Assembly: GCA_019749805.1 (NCBI GenBank)
Contig: JAIEPH010000078.1
Coordinates: forward strand, 1-64,000
DNA length: 64,000 bases
DNA from: Mycobacteriaceae bacterium
Lineage (GTDB): Bacteria; Actinomycetota; Actinomycetes; Mycobacteriales; Mycobacteriaceae
Direction of reading: 5' to 3'
The notes beneath the pieces were generated by a model. It was not told the DNA's origin. It worked only from the letters and a program-made list of their open reading frames with translations, and did no database searches. The position numbers and the translations under genes were made by a program. Position 1 is the first letter of the stretch, and every line of letters begins with the position of its first letter. Positions 18,404-27,561 of the stretch are shown one piece after another.

Positions 18404-18425
18404 GGGGACCCCACTGCGGGTCCCC
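18404..18425. terminator. Bidirectional terminator hairpin between DUF732 gene and ilvE
   Basis: A perfect 8-bp stem, GGGGACCC and GGGTCCCC, closes on a 6-base loop (CACTGC) and is followed by GTTTCGT. It lies between two convergent genes, so it can stop transcription from either side. Confidence 0.75.
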
Positions 18426-18433
18426 GTTTCGTG

Positions 18434-19540
18434 TCAGCTCAGGCGCGCCATCCAGCCGTGCGTGTCGGCGAAGGTGCCGCGTTGGATTCCGGTCAGCGTG
18501 TCGCGCAGGGCCATGGTGATCTCGCCGGGACCTCCGTCGGCGATGGTGAACTCGCCGTCGGCGTGCTTGACGTGGGCGACGGGTGTGATGACCGCGGCCG
18601 TGCCGCACGCGAACACCTCGGTGATCTCCCCCGCCGCCACCTTCTTCTGCCACTCGTCGACGTCGATCTTGCGTTCCTCGACGGCGAATCCGGCGTCGCT
18701 TGCCAACTGCAGCAACGAATCTCGCGTGACACCGGGAAGTATCGAGCCGCTCAACTCGGGAGTGACCAGGCGCGCTGATCCGCCGCTGCCGAACACGAAG
18801 AACAGGTTCATTCCACCCATCTCTTCGACGTAGCGGCGTTCCGCCGCGTCCAGCCACACCACCTGATCACAGTCGTGCTCGACGGCCTGCGCCTGCGCCA
18901 GCAGCGATGCGGCGTAGTTGCCGCCGAACTTCGCCGCACCCGTGCCGCCGGGGCAGGCCCGCACGTACTCGGTCGACAGCCACACGCTGACCGGTTTGAT
19001 TCCGCCCTTGAAGTACGCCCCCGCCGGCGACGCGATGACCAGATAGCGGTACTCCTTGGCCGGCCGCACGCCGAGACCAGGTTCGGTGGCGATCGTGAAC
19101 GGCCGCAGATACAGCGACTCTTCGCCGCCGGCCGCGGGCACCCACCGCTCGTCGACGGCGATCAGCTGGCGCAGCGATTCGATGAACAATTCTTCGGGCA
19201 GTTCGGGAATGGCCAGCCGCTTCGCCGAGGTCTTCAGCCGCCTCGCGTTGGACTCGGGCCGGAACGACACGATGGACCCGTCCGCCCACCGATACGCCTT
19301 GAGACCCTCGAAGATCTCCTGGGCGTAATGCAGCACGATCGCCGACGGATCGAGTTCGATCGGGCCGTACGGGACGACCCGGGCGTCGTACCAGCCTTTG
19401 CCTTCCGCGTAGTCGATCGACACCATGTGGTCGGTGTGGAACTGGCCGAATCCGGGATTGGCCAGTATCGATGCCCGTACCTCGTCAGTCGCCGGAGTTG
19501 CGTTGCGCTCAACCGTGAACTCGAGGGGGCCGTCAGTCAT
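18434..19540 (-). CDS. ilvE: Branched-chain amino acid aminotransferase
   Basis: A PLP enzyme of fold type IV that performs the last step of leucine, isoleucine and valine synthesis. With the ATG at 19540 it has 368 residues. The substrate/PLP region GGTGAAKFGGNYAASLLAQ contains the Schiff-base lysine, and the LDAAERRYVEEMGGMNLFFV segment is the BCAT signature. The open frame to 19642 adds only sequence overlapping the upstream gene gap. It lies 22 bp after the gcvT stop in the same direction. Confidence 0.96.
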   Translation of the reverse strand: MTDGPLEFTVERNATPATDEVRASILANPGFGQFHTDHMVSIDYAEGKGWYDARVVPYGPIELDPSAIVLHYAQEIFEGLKAYRWADGSIVSFRPESNARRLKTSAKRLAIPELPEELFIESLRQLIAVDERWVPAAGGEESLYLRPFTIATEPGLGVRPAKEYRYLVIASPAGAYFKGGIKPVSVWLSTEYVRACPGGTGAAKFGGNYAASLLAQAQAVEHDCDQVVWLDAAERRYVEEMGGMNLFFVFGSGGSARLVTPELSGSILPGVTRDSLLQLASDAGFAVEERKIDVDEWQKKVAAGEITEVFACGTAAVITPVAHVKHADGEFTIADGGPGEITMALRDTLTGIQRGTFADTHGWMARLS

Positions 19541-19562
19541 GCAGCGATTGTATATCCGCTGA

Positions 19563-20660
19563 CTACCGAGTTTTCGGCTCGACGAACGGGGGCTTGAGCA
19601 CTTCACATTCCAGCGCGCGGCCACGGACGTCGACCGACACATGATGCCCGTCGGCGATCTCGGCGTCGCTGTCGATGAGCGCGAGCGCGATGCCGACTTT
19701 CAAAGTCGGAGAAAAGGTTCCCGACGTCGTGACGCCGATCCGACGGTCGCCGTCGAGCACGGTGAGGTCGGGTCGCAGTACTCCGCGGCCGACGGCCTTC
19801 AGCCCGCGCAGCAGCCGTCGCGGCCCGGCCTCCTTTTCCGCCAGCAGCGCGTCGCGGCCCCAGAACGCGTCCTTCTTCCAGCCGATGGCCCAGCCGCAGC
19901 GCGCCTGCAGCGGCGACAGGTCGAGCGACAGTTCGTGGCCGTGCAGCGGATAGCCCATCTCGGTGCGCAGGGTGTCGCGGGCGCCCAGGCCGGCCAGCTC
20001 TCCGGAGGCCGAACCGACCGCGTCCACGAGAGCGTCGAACACGACGTCGGCCCGATCCCAGGGCGGCAGCAGTTCGTAGCCGTGCTCGCCGGTGTAGCCG
20101 GTGCGGCAGACCCGCACCGGGACACCGCGGAATTCGGCGTCGACATAACCCATGTAGTCCATGTCCGTGGCCAGCCCGAGCGCTCCGAGAACCTCGGGCG
20201 ACTTGGGTCCCTGCACCGCGAGCACGGCATACGACCGGTGCTCGTCGGTGATCGTGAGGCCGGCGGGCGCGCGATCTTTCAATGCGGCGACGACCGCAGC
20301 GGTGTTGGCCGCGTTGGGCACCAGGAAGATCTCGTCGTCGGAGACGTAGTAGGCGATGAGATCGTCGACGACGCCGCCGGAGTCGGTGCAGCACAACGTG
20401 TATTGCGCCTTGCCGGGTCCGATGCGGCGCAGGTCGTTGGTGAAGGCGGAGTTGACGTACTCGGCCGCGCCCGGGCCGCGCACCAGGGCCTTGCCGAGGT
20501 GGCTCACGTCGAAAAGCCCGACGGCGGTGCGCGTGGCAGCGTGCTCGGTTACGGTGCCCGCGTACGAGACCGGCATCAGCCAGCCGCCGAACTCGGCGAA
20601 GTTGGCGCCGAGCTGGCGATGACGGTCTTCGAGGGGGCCCTGCAAGACTTCGCTGGTCAC
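19563..20660 (-). CDS. gcvT: Glycine cleavage system aminomethyltransferase (T protein)
   Basis: GcvT releases ammonia and passes the one-carbon unit from the aminomethyl-lipoyl H protein to tetrahydrofolate. It has 365 residues. Visible features are the N-terminal FGGWLMPVSY segment, GLFDVSHLGKALVRGPGA, and GYTGEHGYELL. I chose the GTG at 20660 (VTSEVLQGPLEDRH), since the frame further upstream runs through the divergent cyclase gene. The P and H protein genes are not in the window. Only 45 bp separate it from the divergent cyclase gene, leaving no room for a glycine riboswitch. Confidence 0.95.
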   Translation of the reverse strand: MTSEVLQGPLEDRHRQLGANFAEFGGWLMPVSYAGTVTEHAATRTAVGLFDVSHLGKALVRGPGAAEYVNSAFTNDLRRIGPGKAQYTLCCTDSGGVVDDLIAYYVSDDEIFLVPNAANTAAVVAALKDRAPAGLTITDEHRSYAVLAVQGPKSPEVLGALGLATDMDYMGYVDAEFRGVPVRVCRTGYTGEHGYELLPPWDRADVVFDALVDAVGSASGELAGLGARDTLRTEMGYPLHGHELSLDLSPLQARCGWAIGWKKDAFWGRDALLAEKEAGPRRLLRGLKAVGRGVLRPDLTVLDGDRRIGVTTSGTFSPTLKVGIALALIDSDAEIADGHHVSVDVRGRALECEVLKPPFVEPKTR

Positions 20661-20705
20661 GGGAATCCACCCTAATCGGATCGTGGACGCTGGCAGACTC
20701 GGGTA

Positions 20706-21791
20706 GTGGTCGATTTCGACGCGCTCGAAGCCGCAGGAATCGCGAATGCGCGCGGGCGGGCGGCTTTGATCGATTACCTGAACAAGCTCGGGTTCTCGGC
20801 CGACGAGATGGTCGAGGCCGAGCGCCGAGGCCGGCTGTTCGGCCTGGCCGGCGACGCGCTGCAGGGGCCGGGTCGTCCGATTTACAGTCTGCGGACGGCC
20901 GCCGACGCGCTGGGTGTGCCCCTGCCAGAGGTGGCGACCGCGTGGACCGCCTTGGGACTGACCATCGCCGACCCGGACGCGCTCACGCTGAGTCAGTTGG
21001 ACGTCGACGGGCTGTCGACGTGGGTGGCGATCAAGGAGCTGGTCGGCGACGAGCCGGCGCTCGCCTTTCTGCGGACTCTCGGCAACGCGATGGCGCGGGT
21101 CGCCGAGGCGGGCGGGACGATGGTGCGGATGGCCCAACCCGACCTGCTGATGGCGATCAGCAACGACGAACTCACCACAGCGATGGCATATCGCGAAATC
21201 ACGGAGATCACCCAGACCTTCGGCGTGTTGATCGATGCGGTGTTCCGACAGCACATCATCAGTGCCAGAACGCATTTCGAGGGTGTCATCACCGACGCGT
21301 CGGCGAATGTGACGTGTGGCGTCGGGTTCGCCGATCTCACCGGCTTCACCCAACTGACGCAGGTGATGGACCCGACCGATCTGTTGGATCTGCTCATGGA
21401 GTTCGGCGGCTCGGTGTCGGACATCGTGCACACCGACGGTGGCCGCGTGGTGAAGTTCATCGGGGACGAGGTCATGTGGGTGACCTCGACACCAGAGCTG
21501 CTGGTCAAGGTGGCGATCGACCTCGTCGAGCATCCGCGGGCCCGCGAGGCCGGCCTGCAGGTGCGTGCCGGCCTCGGATACGGCTCCGTGCTGGGCATAT
21601 ACGGCGACTACTTCGGCAATCCGGTGAACCTGGCGGCCCGCCTCGTCGCGGCGGCCGCCCCCGGCCAGATCCTGGCCTCCTCCGACGTCCGCGACCAGCT
21701 GCCGGAATGGCCCGCCATTCCGCAGGAACCGTTGACACTCAAAGGTTTCGACGAGCCGGTCACGGCCTACGACCTACACCTTGCCCGGTGA
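20706..21791 (+). CDS. Class III adenylate cyclase, Rv2212 type
   Basis: A 361-residue soluble nucleotide cyclase that makes cAMP from ATP. The N-terminal 180 residues are a helical regulatory domain; in M. tuberculosis Rv2212 this part is reported to respond to pH and fatty acids. The catalytic domain starts near residue 200 with FADLTGFTQL (first metal Asp), then GRVVKFIGDEVMW (second metal Asp) and YGDYFGNPVNLAARL. The GTG start at 20706 gives MVDFDALEAAG. pepB begins 18 bp downstream in the same direction. Confidence 0.92.
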   Translation: MVDFDALEAAGIANARGRAALIDYLNKLGFSADEMVEAERRGRLFGLAGDALQGPGRPIYSLRTAADALGVPLPEVATAWTALGLTIADPDALTLSQLDVDGLSTWVAIKELVGDEPALAFLRTLGNAMARVAEAGGTMVRMAQPDLLMAISNDELTTAMAYREITEITQTFGVLIDAVFRQHIISARTHFEGVITDASANVTCGVGFADLTGFTQLTQVMDPTDLLDLLMEFGGSVSDIVHTDGGRVVKFIGDEVMWVTSTPELLVKVAIDLVEHPRAREAGLQVRAGLGYGSVLGIYGDYFGNPVNLAARLVAAAAPGQILASSDVRDQLPEWPAIPQEPLTLKGFDEPVTAYDLHLAR

Positions 21792-21809
21792 GCGATATGG
21801 TTATCGCTC

Positions 21810-23336
21810 GTGAGCCCAGCTAGCGAAGGTTTTCAGGTCCCCACCGCCACCGTCAGTTCGTCGCTGCCCAAGCGCAAGGTCGACGACTCCGTGCTGATCG
21901 TCGCCGTGATCAGCGGCTCCGATGAGGACGCCAAGGCGACGGTGGTCGGCAACCCGTTCCTCGACGCCGAAGCGGTCGGTGAGATCGAGGTGGCCCTCGA
22001 GGCACTCGGCGCCAAAGGCGGCTCCGACCAGGTCACCCGGGTCCTTGCCCCGTCGCTGCCGGTGGCGAGCGTGCTAGCGGTCGGGCTCGGTAAGAACCGC
22101 GACGCGTGGCCAGCGGACACGATCCGGCGTGCGGCCGGCGTCGCCGCGCGATCGCTGAACGGTGTCGAGAACGTCATCACCACGCTGTCGGACATCGATC
22201 TGGGCGCCGCGATCGAGGGGCTGATCCTGGGCGCCTACCGGTTCAACGACTTCCGCAGCGAGAAAACCACTCCCAAGGACAACGGCCTGCGCACCATCAC
22301 GGCGCTGACGGCCGACACGAAAACCAAGACCAAGGAGGCCGCGGCCAGGGCAACGGATATCGCCACCGCCGTGGCGACTGCGCGCGATTTCGTGAACACC
22401 CCGCCCAGCCACCTCTTCCCCGCCGAATTCGCCAAGCGCGCAGAGGCTCTGGGCAAGGCTGCGGGCCTGGACGTCGAGGTGCTCGACGACAAGGCACTCG
22501 ACAAGGCGGGCTACGGAGGAATCATCGGCGTCGGCAAGGGCTCGTCGCGTCCGCCCCGGCTGGTCCGGCTCACTCACCGCGGGGGTAAGGGCAAGAAGTC
22601 GAAGACGGTCGCGCTGGTCGGCAAGGGCATCACCTTCGATACCGGCGGCATCTCCATCAAGCCGGCGGCGAACATGCACCACATGACCTCCGATATGGGC
22701 GGCGCGGCCGCCGTCATCGCCACCGTGGTGCTGGCCGCCAAGCAGAAGCTGCCGATCGACGTCATCGCCACGGTGCCGATGGCCGAGAACATGCCGTCGG
22801 CGACCGCGCAGCGACCGGGCGACGTGCTCACCCAGTACGGCGGCATCACCGTCGAGGTGCTCAACACCGATGCCGAGGGCAGGCTGATCCTGGCGGACGC
22901 GATCGTGCGGGCCTGCGAGGACGACCCCGACTACCTGATCGAGACGTCGACGCTCACCGGCGCCCAGACCGTCGCGCTGGGCGCGCGCACCCCTGGCGTG
23001 ATGGGCAGCGAGGAGTTCCGCGATCGGGTGGCCGAACGCAGCCAGCAGGCTGGTGAGAACGCGTGGCCGATGCCGCTGCCCGAGGAGCTCAAGGACGACC
23101 TCAAGTCGACGGTGGCCGACCTCGCCAACGTGAGTGGTTCGCGCTACGCCGGAATGCTGGTCGCCGGAACGTATCTACGCGAGTTCGTCGCCGACGGGGT
23201 GCAGTGGGCGCACATCGACATCGCGGCGCCCGCGTACAACACCGGCGGGCCTTGGGGCTACACCGGCAAGGGGGGCACCGGCGTCCCGACGCGGACGATG
23301 TTCGCGGTGCTGGAAGACATCGCCGAGAACGGCTAA
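21810..23336 (+). CDS. pepB: Leucyl aminopeptidase (M17 family)
   Basis: A cytosolic dinuclear metal aminopeptidase of 508 residues that releases N-terminal residues from peptides. The catalytic C-terminal domain shows GKGITFDTGGISIKPA and the family signature NTDAEGRLILADA, which carry metal ligands and the catalytic Arg. The N-terminal domain is the less conserved hexamer-organising part. Start is a GTG just after the cyclase gene. It ends 27 bp before the convergent ephD. Confidence 0.96.
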   Translation: MSPASEGFQVPTATVSSSLPKRKVDDSVLIVAVISGSDEDAKATVVGNPFLDAEAVGEIEVALEALGAKGGSDQVTRVLAPSLPVASVLAVGLGKNRDAWPADTIRRAAGVAARSLNGVENVITTLSDIDLGAAIEGLILGAYRFNDFRSEKTTPKDNGLRTITALTADTKTKTKEAAARATDIATAVATARDFVNTPPSHLFPAEFAKRAEALGKAAGLDVEVLDDKALDKAGYGGIIGVGKGSSRPPRLVRLTHRGGKGKKSKTVALVGKGITFDTGGISIKPAANMHHMTSDMGGAAAVIATVVLAAKQKLPIDVIATVPMAENMPSATAQRPGDVLTQYGGITVEVLNTDAEGRLILADAIVRACEDDPDYLIETSTLTGAQTVALGARTPGVMGSEEFRDRVAERSQQAGENAWPMPLPEELKDDLKSTVADLANVSGSRYAGMLVAGTYLREFVADGVQWAHIDIAAPAYNTGGPWGYTGKGGTGVPTRTMFAVLEDIAENG

Positions 23337-23363
23337 CGCACCGGACAGCCGACGAATGGCTAG

Positions 23364-25139
23364 CTAGAGGACCTTGCCGCGGGCCGTGCTCCGCATCACC
23401 TGAGGCAGCAGGCGTGAAACGCCATAGACGACGTAAGCCTCGGGTGCGACGGGCCGGATCGCCTTGTTCTTGCGCACCGACGAGACAATGGCCTTGGCCA
23501 CCTTCTCGGGGCCGTAACGCCTTGCGGAGAAAGCCTTTTCGATCTGCTTGCGGCGCGCTTCGACCTTCGCCGCCTTGTTGGCGGGCACGTCGAACCGCGT
23601 CGTGTGGACGATGTTGGTATCGATGAAGCCGGGGCAGATCGTCGTGAGTCCGATACCGGCCGCATCGAGTTCAGCGCGCAGGCAGTCGCCGAACATGAAC
23701 ACGGCGGCCTTGCTCGTGGAGTAGGCGTTCATCGACTGTTGTGGCGAGTAGGCCGCCATCGACGAGACGTTGACGACGTGCCCGCCCGCGCCGCGGTCGA
23801 CGAGCCTGCGCCCGAATGACCTGCAGCAGTTGACAACTCCTCCGAAGTTGATGTTGAGCACGCGGTCGTACTCGTCGCGTGGGGTGTCGAGAAACATGCC
23901 CGAATGGCCGACACCCGCGTTGTTCACGACAACATCGGGCACCCCGTGTTCGGCGCCCACCTCGTCGGCGAACTGCTCGACGGCGTCGGCATCGGCGACG
24001 TCGAGGGCGTACGCATGAGCCACTCCGCCCCTCGACACGATCGCCGCGGCGGTCTCCTTCGCGCCCGCCTCGTTGATATCGCTGACTACCAATTCCGCGC
24101 CCAGCCGTGCGAATTCGAGGGCGGTAGCGCGACCGATACCGCTGCCTGCGCCGGTGACCGACACCAGCGTGTCACCGAACGGTTCACGGGGACGGCCGAC
24201 TTGCGCGCGCCGCAGCTCTCTGCTCGGCAGCTCGCCCTCGAGGAAGTCGACCAGCTGGTGCACCGACCGCGCGACCGTCGCCGGGTGCGACATCGGCGAC
24301 CAATGGCCGGCGCCGATGTCGCGACGCCACAGTCGCGGCACCCAGTTGTGGGTGTCCGCATAAACGTAGGGCCGGATGAACGGGTCGTTCGAATTCACGA
24401 TGACCTGGACCGGGACGCCGATGTAGGGATCGCGTTTGGGGGGCACGAATGCGCGGAAGTAGTTGGCGCGGTAGACCTTCAAGCTGTTGACAGCGTCGGT
24501 CTTGTAGGTCTGCGAATGGTGCACCTGGTCGGCTGGTATGCCGTCGCGGTTCGTCAGCATCCAGGTGACCCGATCGGCGAGGATTCTGCGGACCGCCAAC
24601 GGCGCGAGCACAGGGACGGAAAACGCACCCATATAGGTCAGCCGGCCCAACTGGCCGAGCGCCTGCGCGAACCTGCGCGGCTGGTAAGGCCGTCGGAGGC
24701 TGCTCATCACGAATCGGTTCGCGTGATCGATGCTAGGGCCGGACAGCGTCGTGAACGACGCGACATGGTCGCTCGCGTCGGGCCGGGCGAGGTACTCCCA
24801 CATGCCCGCCGAACCCCAGTCGTGCGCCAGCACATGCACCTTCTCACCGGGTGCGAGGGTGCCGATCACCGCGGCGAAATCATCGGCGTAACAAGACATC
24901 CGATATTCGGATGTCGATGTCGGCGCCGACGAACTCCCCACTCCGCGGTTGTCGTAGCGCAGGACGCGGAAGCGGTCCGCCAACAGGGGGACTACGCCGT
25001 CCCACAGCACATGGGAATCGGGCCAGCCATGCACCAGCACGATCGGGGGGCCGTCGGGGTTGCCTTCTTCGTAGACCGCGATCTGAACTCCGCCGTTGCT
25101 GTCGACGCGCCGTTCAGTAGCCTCCGCCGTCGCCCTCAT
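23364..25139 (-). CDS. ephD: Alpha/beta hydrolase-short-chain dehydrogenase fusion, EphD type
   Basis: A 591-residue fusion. Residues 1-290 are an epoxide-hydrolase-like alpha/beta hydrolase: the oxyanion motif HGWPDSHVLW is followed by the nucleophile elbow HDWGSAGMW with Asp. Residues about 320-591 are a short-chain dehydrogenase with the TGAGSGIGRA cofactor loop, NNAGVGHSG and catalytic YSTSK. M. tuberculosis EphD (Rv2214c) has been tied to mycolic acid metabolism, where epoxymycolates are opened. It is alone between convergent pepB and a conserved small gene upstream. Confidence 0.94.
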   Translation of the reverse strand: MRATAEATERRVDSNGGVQIAVYEEGNPDGPPIVLVHGWPDSHVLWDGVVPLLADRFRVLRYDNRGVGSSSAPTSTSEYRMSCYADDFAAVIGTLAPGEKVHVLAHDWGSAGMWEYLARPDASDHVASFTTLSGPSIDHANRFVMSSLRRPYQPRRFAQALGQLGRLTYMGAFSVPVLAPLAVRRILADRVTWMLTNRDGIPADQVHHSQTYKTDAVNSLKVYRANYFRAFVPPKRDPYIGVPVQVIVNSNDPFIRPYVYADTHNWVPRLWRRDIGAGHWSPMSHPATVARSVHQLVDFLEGELPSRELRRAQVGRPREPFGDTLVSVTGAGSGIGRATALEFARLGAELVVSDINEAGAKETAAAIVSRGGVAHAYALDVADADAVEQFADEVGAEHGVPDVVVNNAGVGHSGMFLDTPRDEYDRVLNINFGGVVNCCRSFGRRLVDRGAGGHVVNVSSMAAYSPQQSMNAYSTSKAAVFMFGDCLRAELDAAGIGLTTICPGFIDTNIVHTTRFDVPANKAAKVEARRKQIEKAFSARRYGPEKVAKAIVSSVRKNKAIRPVAPEAYVVYGVSRLLPQVMRSTARGKVL

Positions 25140-25232
25140 GGCACCTCCGCGAGTTAGTGGGACCGCTGGTACCGTATCAGTGCGGTTGACTCTCCGCGCA
25201 AGCGTCCCCTGCCCTTCGGGCGTGGGCCTACA

Positions 25233-25589
25233 TCAGCGGTCTTCCAGCTCCTCGCGGGCGGCACGTTTGCGTTCGATCCGTCGCCGAGCGTCGTAGTCGC
25301 GCATCCGTTGTGGGTAGCCGACCTTCTGCACGTCGTAGACCGGGATCTTGAGCCGGTCGGAGAGCCTGCGCGCCCCGGCGTCTCCCCCGGCACGTCGTCT
25401 GGTCCACTCACCGTCGGCGGCCACCAGCACGACCGTGACGTCGGTGACGGTGGTGCGCGGTTCGACGAACGCTTCGACACCGTGGTGGTCGGCGACCCAC
25501 TGGCGGAGGTACTTCAGGTCCGCGGCCGGGTCGCTTCCGCCGCTCTTTGACCTGCGCGCACGGCGCGAGAACCTGTCGAACAAACCCAC
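25233..25589 (-). CDS. Conserved actinobacterial small protein, function unknown
   Basis: A 118-residue protein with a basic N terminus (MGLFDRFSRRARRSK), a central alpha/beta part (LKYLRQWVADHHGVEAFVEP, then VTDVTVVLVAADGEWTRRR) and a basic C-terminal helix rich in Arg and Glu. Similar short proteins are often labelled oxidoreductase in mycobacterial genomes, but I see no cofactor motif that supports it. It is divergent from dlaT (148 bp between starts) and upstream of ephD. Confidence 0.75.
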   Translation of the reverse strand: MGLFDRFSRRARRSKSGGSDPAADLKYLRQWVADHHGVEAFVEPRTTVTDVTVVLVAADGEWTRRRAGGDAGARRLSDRLKIPVYDVQKVGYPQRMRDYDARRRIERKRAAREELEDR

Positions 25590-25737
25590 CTTGGGCCGCG
25601 CTCCCTTCGTCTACCTCCTTCGATAGTGCCAGAGCATCGGCTCACCGAGTCTGCGGCGAAAGCTTGGTACGGACGTGACAGGATGGGAACAGATAAATCG
25701 ACCACCTGCGACAGACCGTTCGAGGGAGCCCAAACGC

Positions 25738-27537
25738 ATGGCCATCTCCGTTCAGATGCCCGCACTCGGTGAGAGCGTCACCGAGGGGACTGTCACCCGC
25801 TGGCTCAAGCAAGAGGGAGACACGGTCGAACAGGACGAGCCGCTGTTGGAAGTGTCCACCGACAAGGTCGACACCGAGATTCCCTCGCCCGCCGCCGGAG
25901 TGCTGCAGAAGATCGTGGCGCAGGAGGACGACACCGTCGAGGTCGGCGGCGAGCTGGCGGTCATCGGCGAGGCGGGCGAATCAGGCGGGGATGACTCCGA
26001 GCCCGACGAGAAGCCCGCCGAGGAAGAGCCCAAGCCTGCCGAAGAACCTGCCGCGCAGGAGGAGCCCGCCGCCGAGCAGGACGAAGAAGCGCCCGAGCCG
26101 GAATCCAAGCCCGAATCCAAGCCGGCCGCCAAGTCATCGGGCTCGGCGACGTCGGTGAAGATGCCCGAGCTCGGTGAGTCGGTGACCGAGGGCACCGTGA
26201 CCCGGTGGCTGAAGAAGGTCGGCGACACGGTAGAGGTCGACGAGCCGCTGGTCGAGGTGTCGACCGACAAGGTCGACACCGAGATCCCGTCGCCGGTGGC
26301 CGGCACGCTGGTGTCGATCACCGCCGAAGAGGACGACACGGTCGAGGTCGGCGGCGAGTTGGCCAAGATCGGCGACGCGGACGCCGCAGCCGAGTCCGAA
26401 CCGGAGCCCGAGCCCGAGCCCGAACCGGAGCCGGAGCCGGAACCCGAACCCGAACCCGAACCTAAGCAAGACGCCAAGCCGGAACCCAAGCCGGAACCCA
26501 AGCAAGAGGCCGAGCCCGAGCCCAAGCCGGAACCCAAAGCCGAGCCCAAGCAGGAGGCGAAGCCCGAGTCCGACGCGCCGTCGGGTGACGGCTCGCCGTA
26601 TGTGACGCCGCTGGTCCGAAAGCTGGCCGCCGAGAACGACGTCGACCTGGCCTCGGTGAAGGGAACCGGCGTCGGCGGACGCATCCGTAAGCAGGACGTC
26701 CTCGCCGCCGCCGAAGCCAAGCAGGCACCGGCGGCCGAGCCGGCCGCACAGGCGCCTGCGACCCGCGCCGCCGCACCGCAGCAGCCGGCCGCACCGGCAC
26801 CCGCGCTCGCGCATCTGCGCGGCACCACGCAGAAGGCCAACCGGATCCGGCAGATCACGGCGAAGAAGACGCGTGAATCCCTGCAAGCCACAGCACAGTT
26901 GACGCAGACCCACGAGGTCGACATGACCAAGGTGGTGGCGCTGCGGGCCAGGGCGAAGAAGGACTTCGCCGAGCGCGAAGGCGTCAACCTCACGTACCTG
27001 CCGTTCATCGCGCGTGCGGTGATCGATGCGCTGAAGACGCATCCCAACGTCAACGCGAGCTACAACGAAGAGTCCAAGGAGATCACCTACTACGACGCCG
27101 AGCACCTCGGCTTCGCGGTGGACACCGAGCAGGGTCTGCTCTCGCCAGTGGTCAAGAACGCCGGGGACCTGTCGCTCGCCGGGTTGGCCCGCGCGATCGC
27201 CGATATCGCGGATCGCGCGCGTTCGGGGAACCTCAAGCCCGACGAACTGTCCGGCGGCACGTTCACCATCACCAACATCGGCAGCCAAGGCGCCCTGTTC
27301 GACACCCCGATCCTCGTTCCGCCGCAGGCGGCAATGCTGGGCACCGGCGCGATCGTGAAACGGCCGCGGGTGATCATCGACGATTCGGGTAACGAGTCGA
27401 TCGGTGTGCGGTCCATCTGCTACCTGCCGTTGACGTATGACCACCGGTTGATCGACGGCGCAGACGCCGGACGTTTCGTGACCACCATCAAGCGGCGTCT
27501 CGAGGACGGCGCGTTCGAGGCCGATCTGGGTCTCTGA
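25738..27537 (+). CDS. dlaT: Dihydrolipoamide acyltransferase (E2) with two lipoyl domains
   Basis: The E2 core of the pyruvate dehydrogenase complex, which in mycobacteria also serves peroxynitrite reductase. The 599-residue protein has two lipoyl domains with lipoyl-lysines K43 and K178 (each in STDKVDTEIPSP), long Glu/Pro/Ala linkers (about 82-137 and 218-278), an E1/E3-binding domain (about 282-320) and the catalytic domain (370-599) ending in TYDHRLIDGADAGRF with the active-site His. I chose the ATG at 25738 (MAISVQMPALGES). The second linker is an EP/KP repeat that may vary in length. Confidence 0.96.
   Translation: MAISVQMPALGESVTEGTVTRWLKQEGDTVEQDEPLLEVSTDKVDTEIPSPAAGVLQKIVAQEDDTVEVGGELAVIGEAGESGGDDSEPDEKPAEEEPKPAEEPAAQEEPAAEQDEEAPEPESKPESKPAAKSSGSATSVKMPELGESVTEGTVTRWLKKVGDTVEVDEPLVEVSTDKVDTEIPSPVAGTLVSITAEEDDTVEVGGELAKIGDADAAAESEPEPEPEPEPEPEPEPEPEPEPKQDAKPEPKPEPKQEAEPEPKPEPKAEPKQEAKPESDAPSGDGSPYVTPLVRKLAAENDVDLASVKGTGVGGRIRKQDVLAAAEAKQAPAAEPAAQAPATRAAAPQQPAAPAPALAHLRGTTQKANRIRQITAKKTRESLQATAQLTQTHEVDMTKVVALRARAKKDFAEREGVNLTYLPFIARAVIDALKTHPNVNASYNEESKEITYYDAEHLGFAVDTEQGLLSPVVKNAGDLSLAGLARAIADIADRARSGNLKPDELSGGTFTITNIGSQGALFDTPILVPPQAAMLGTGAIVKRPRVIIDDSGNESIGVRSICYLPLTYDHRLIDGADAGRFVTTIKRRLEDGAFEADLGL
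26398..26570 (+). repeat. Glu-Pro / Lys-Pro codon repeat in dlaT linker
   Basis: A run of Pro-Glu and Pro-Lys dipeptide codons (GAGCCC, GAACCG, CCCAAG variants) codes for the linker after the second lipoyl domain. It is in frame, so slippage in 6-base steps would only lengthen or shorten the linker. Confidence 0.7.
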
Positions 27538-27561
27538 GACCGGGAAGGACTGCCGTCCGTC

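Noticed and set aside
20661..20705. Possible glycine riboswitch before gcvT
   Set aside because: Only 45 bp separate gcvT from the divergent cyclase gene, too short for the aptamer.
26398..26570. Possible CRISPR or satellite array
   Set aside because: The repeat unit is a 6-base codon pair within a reading frame, with no spacers.
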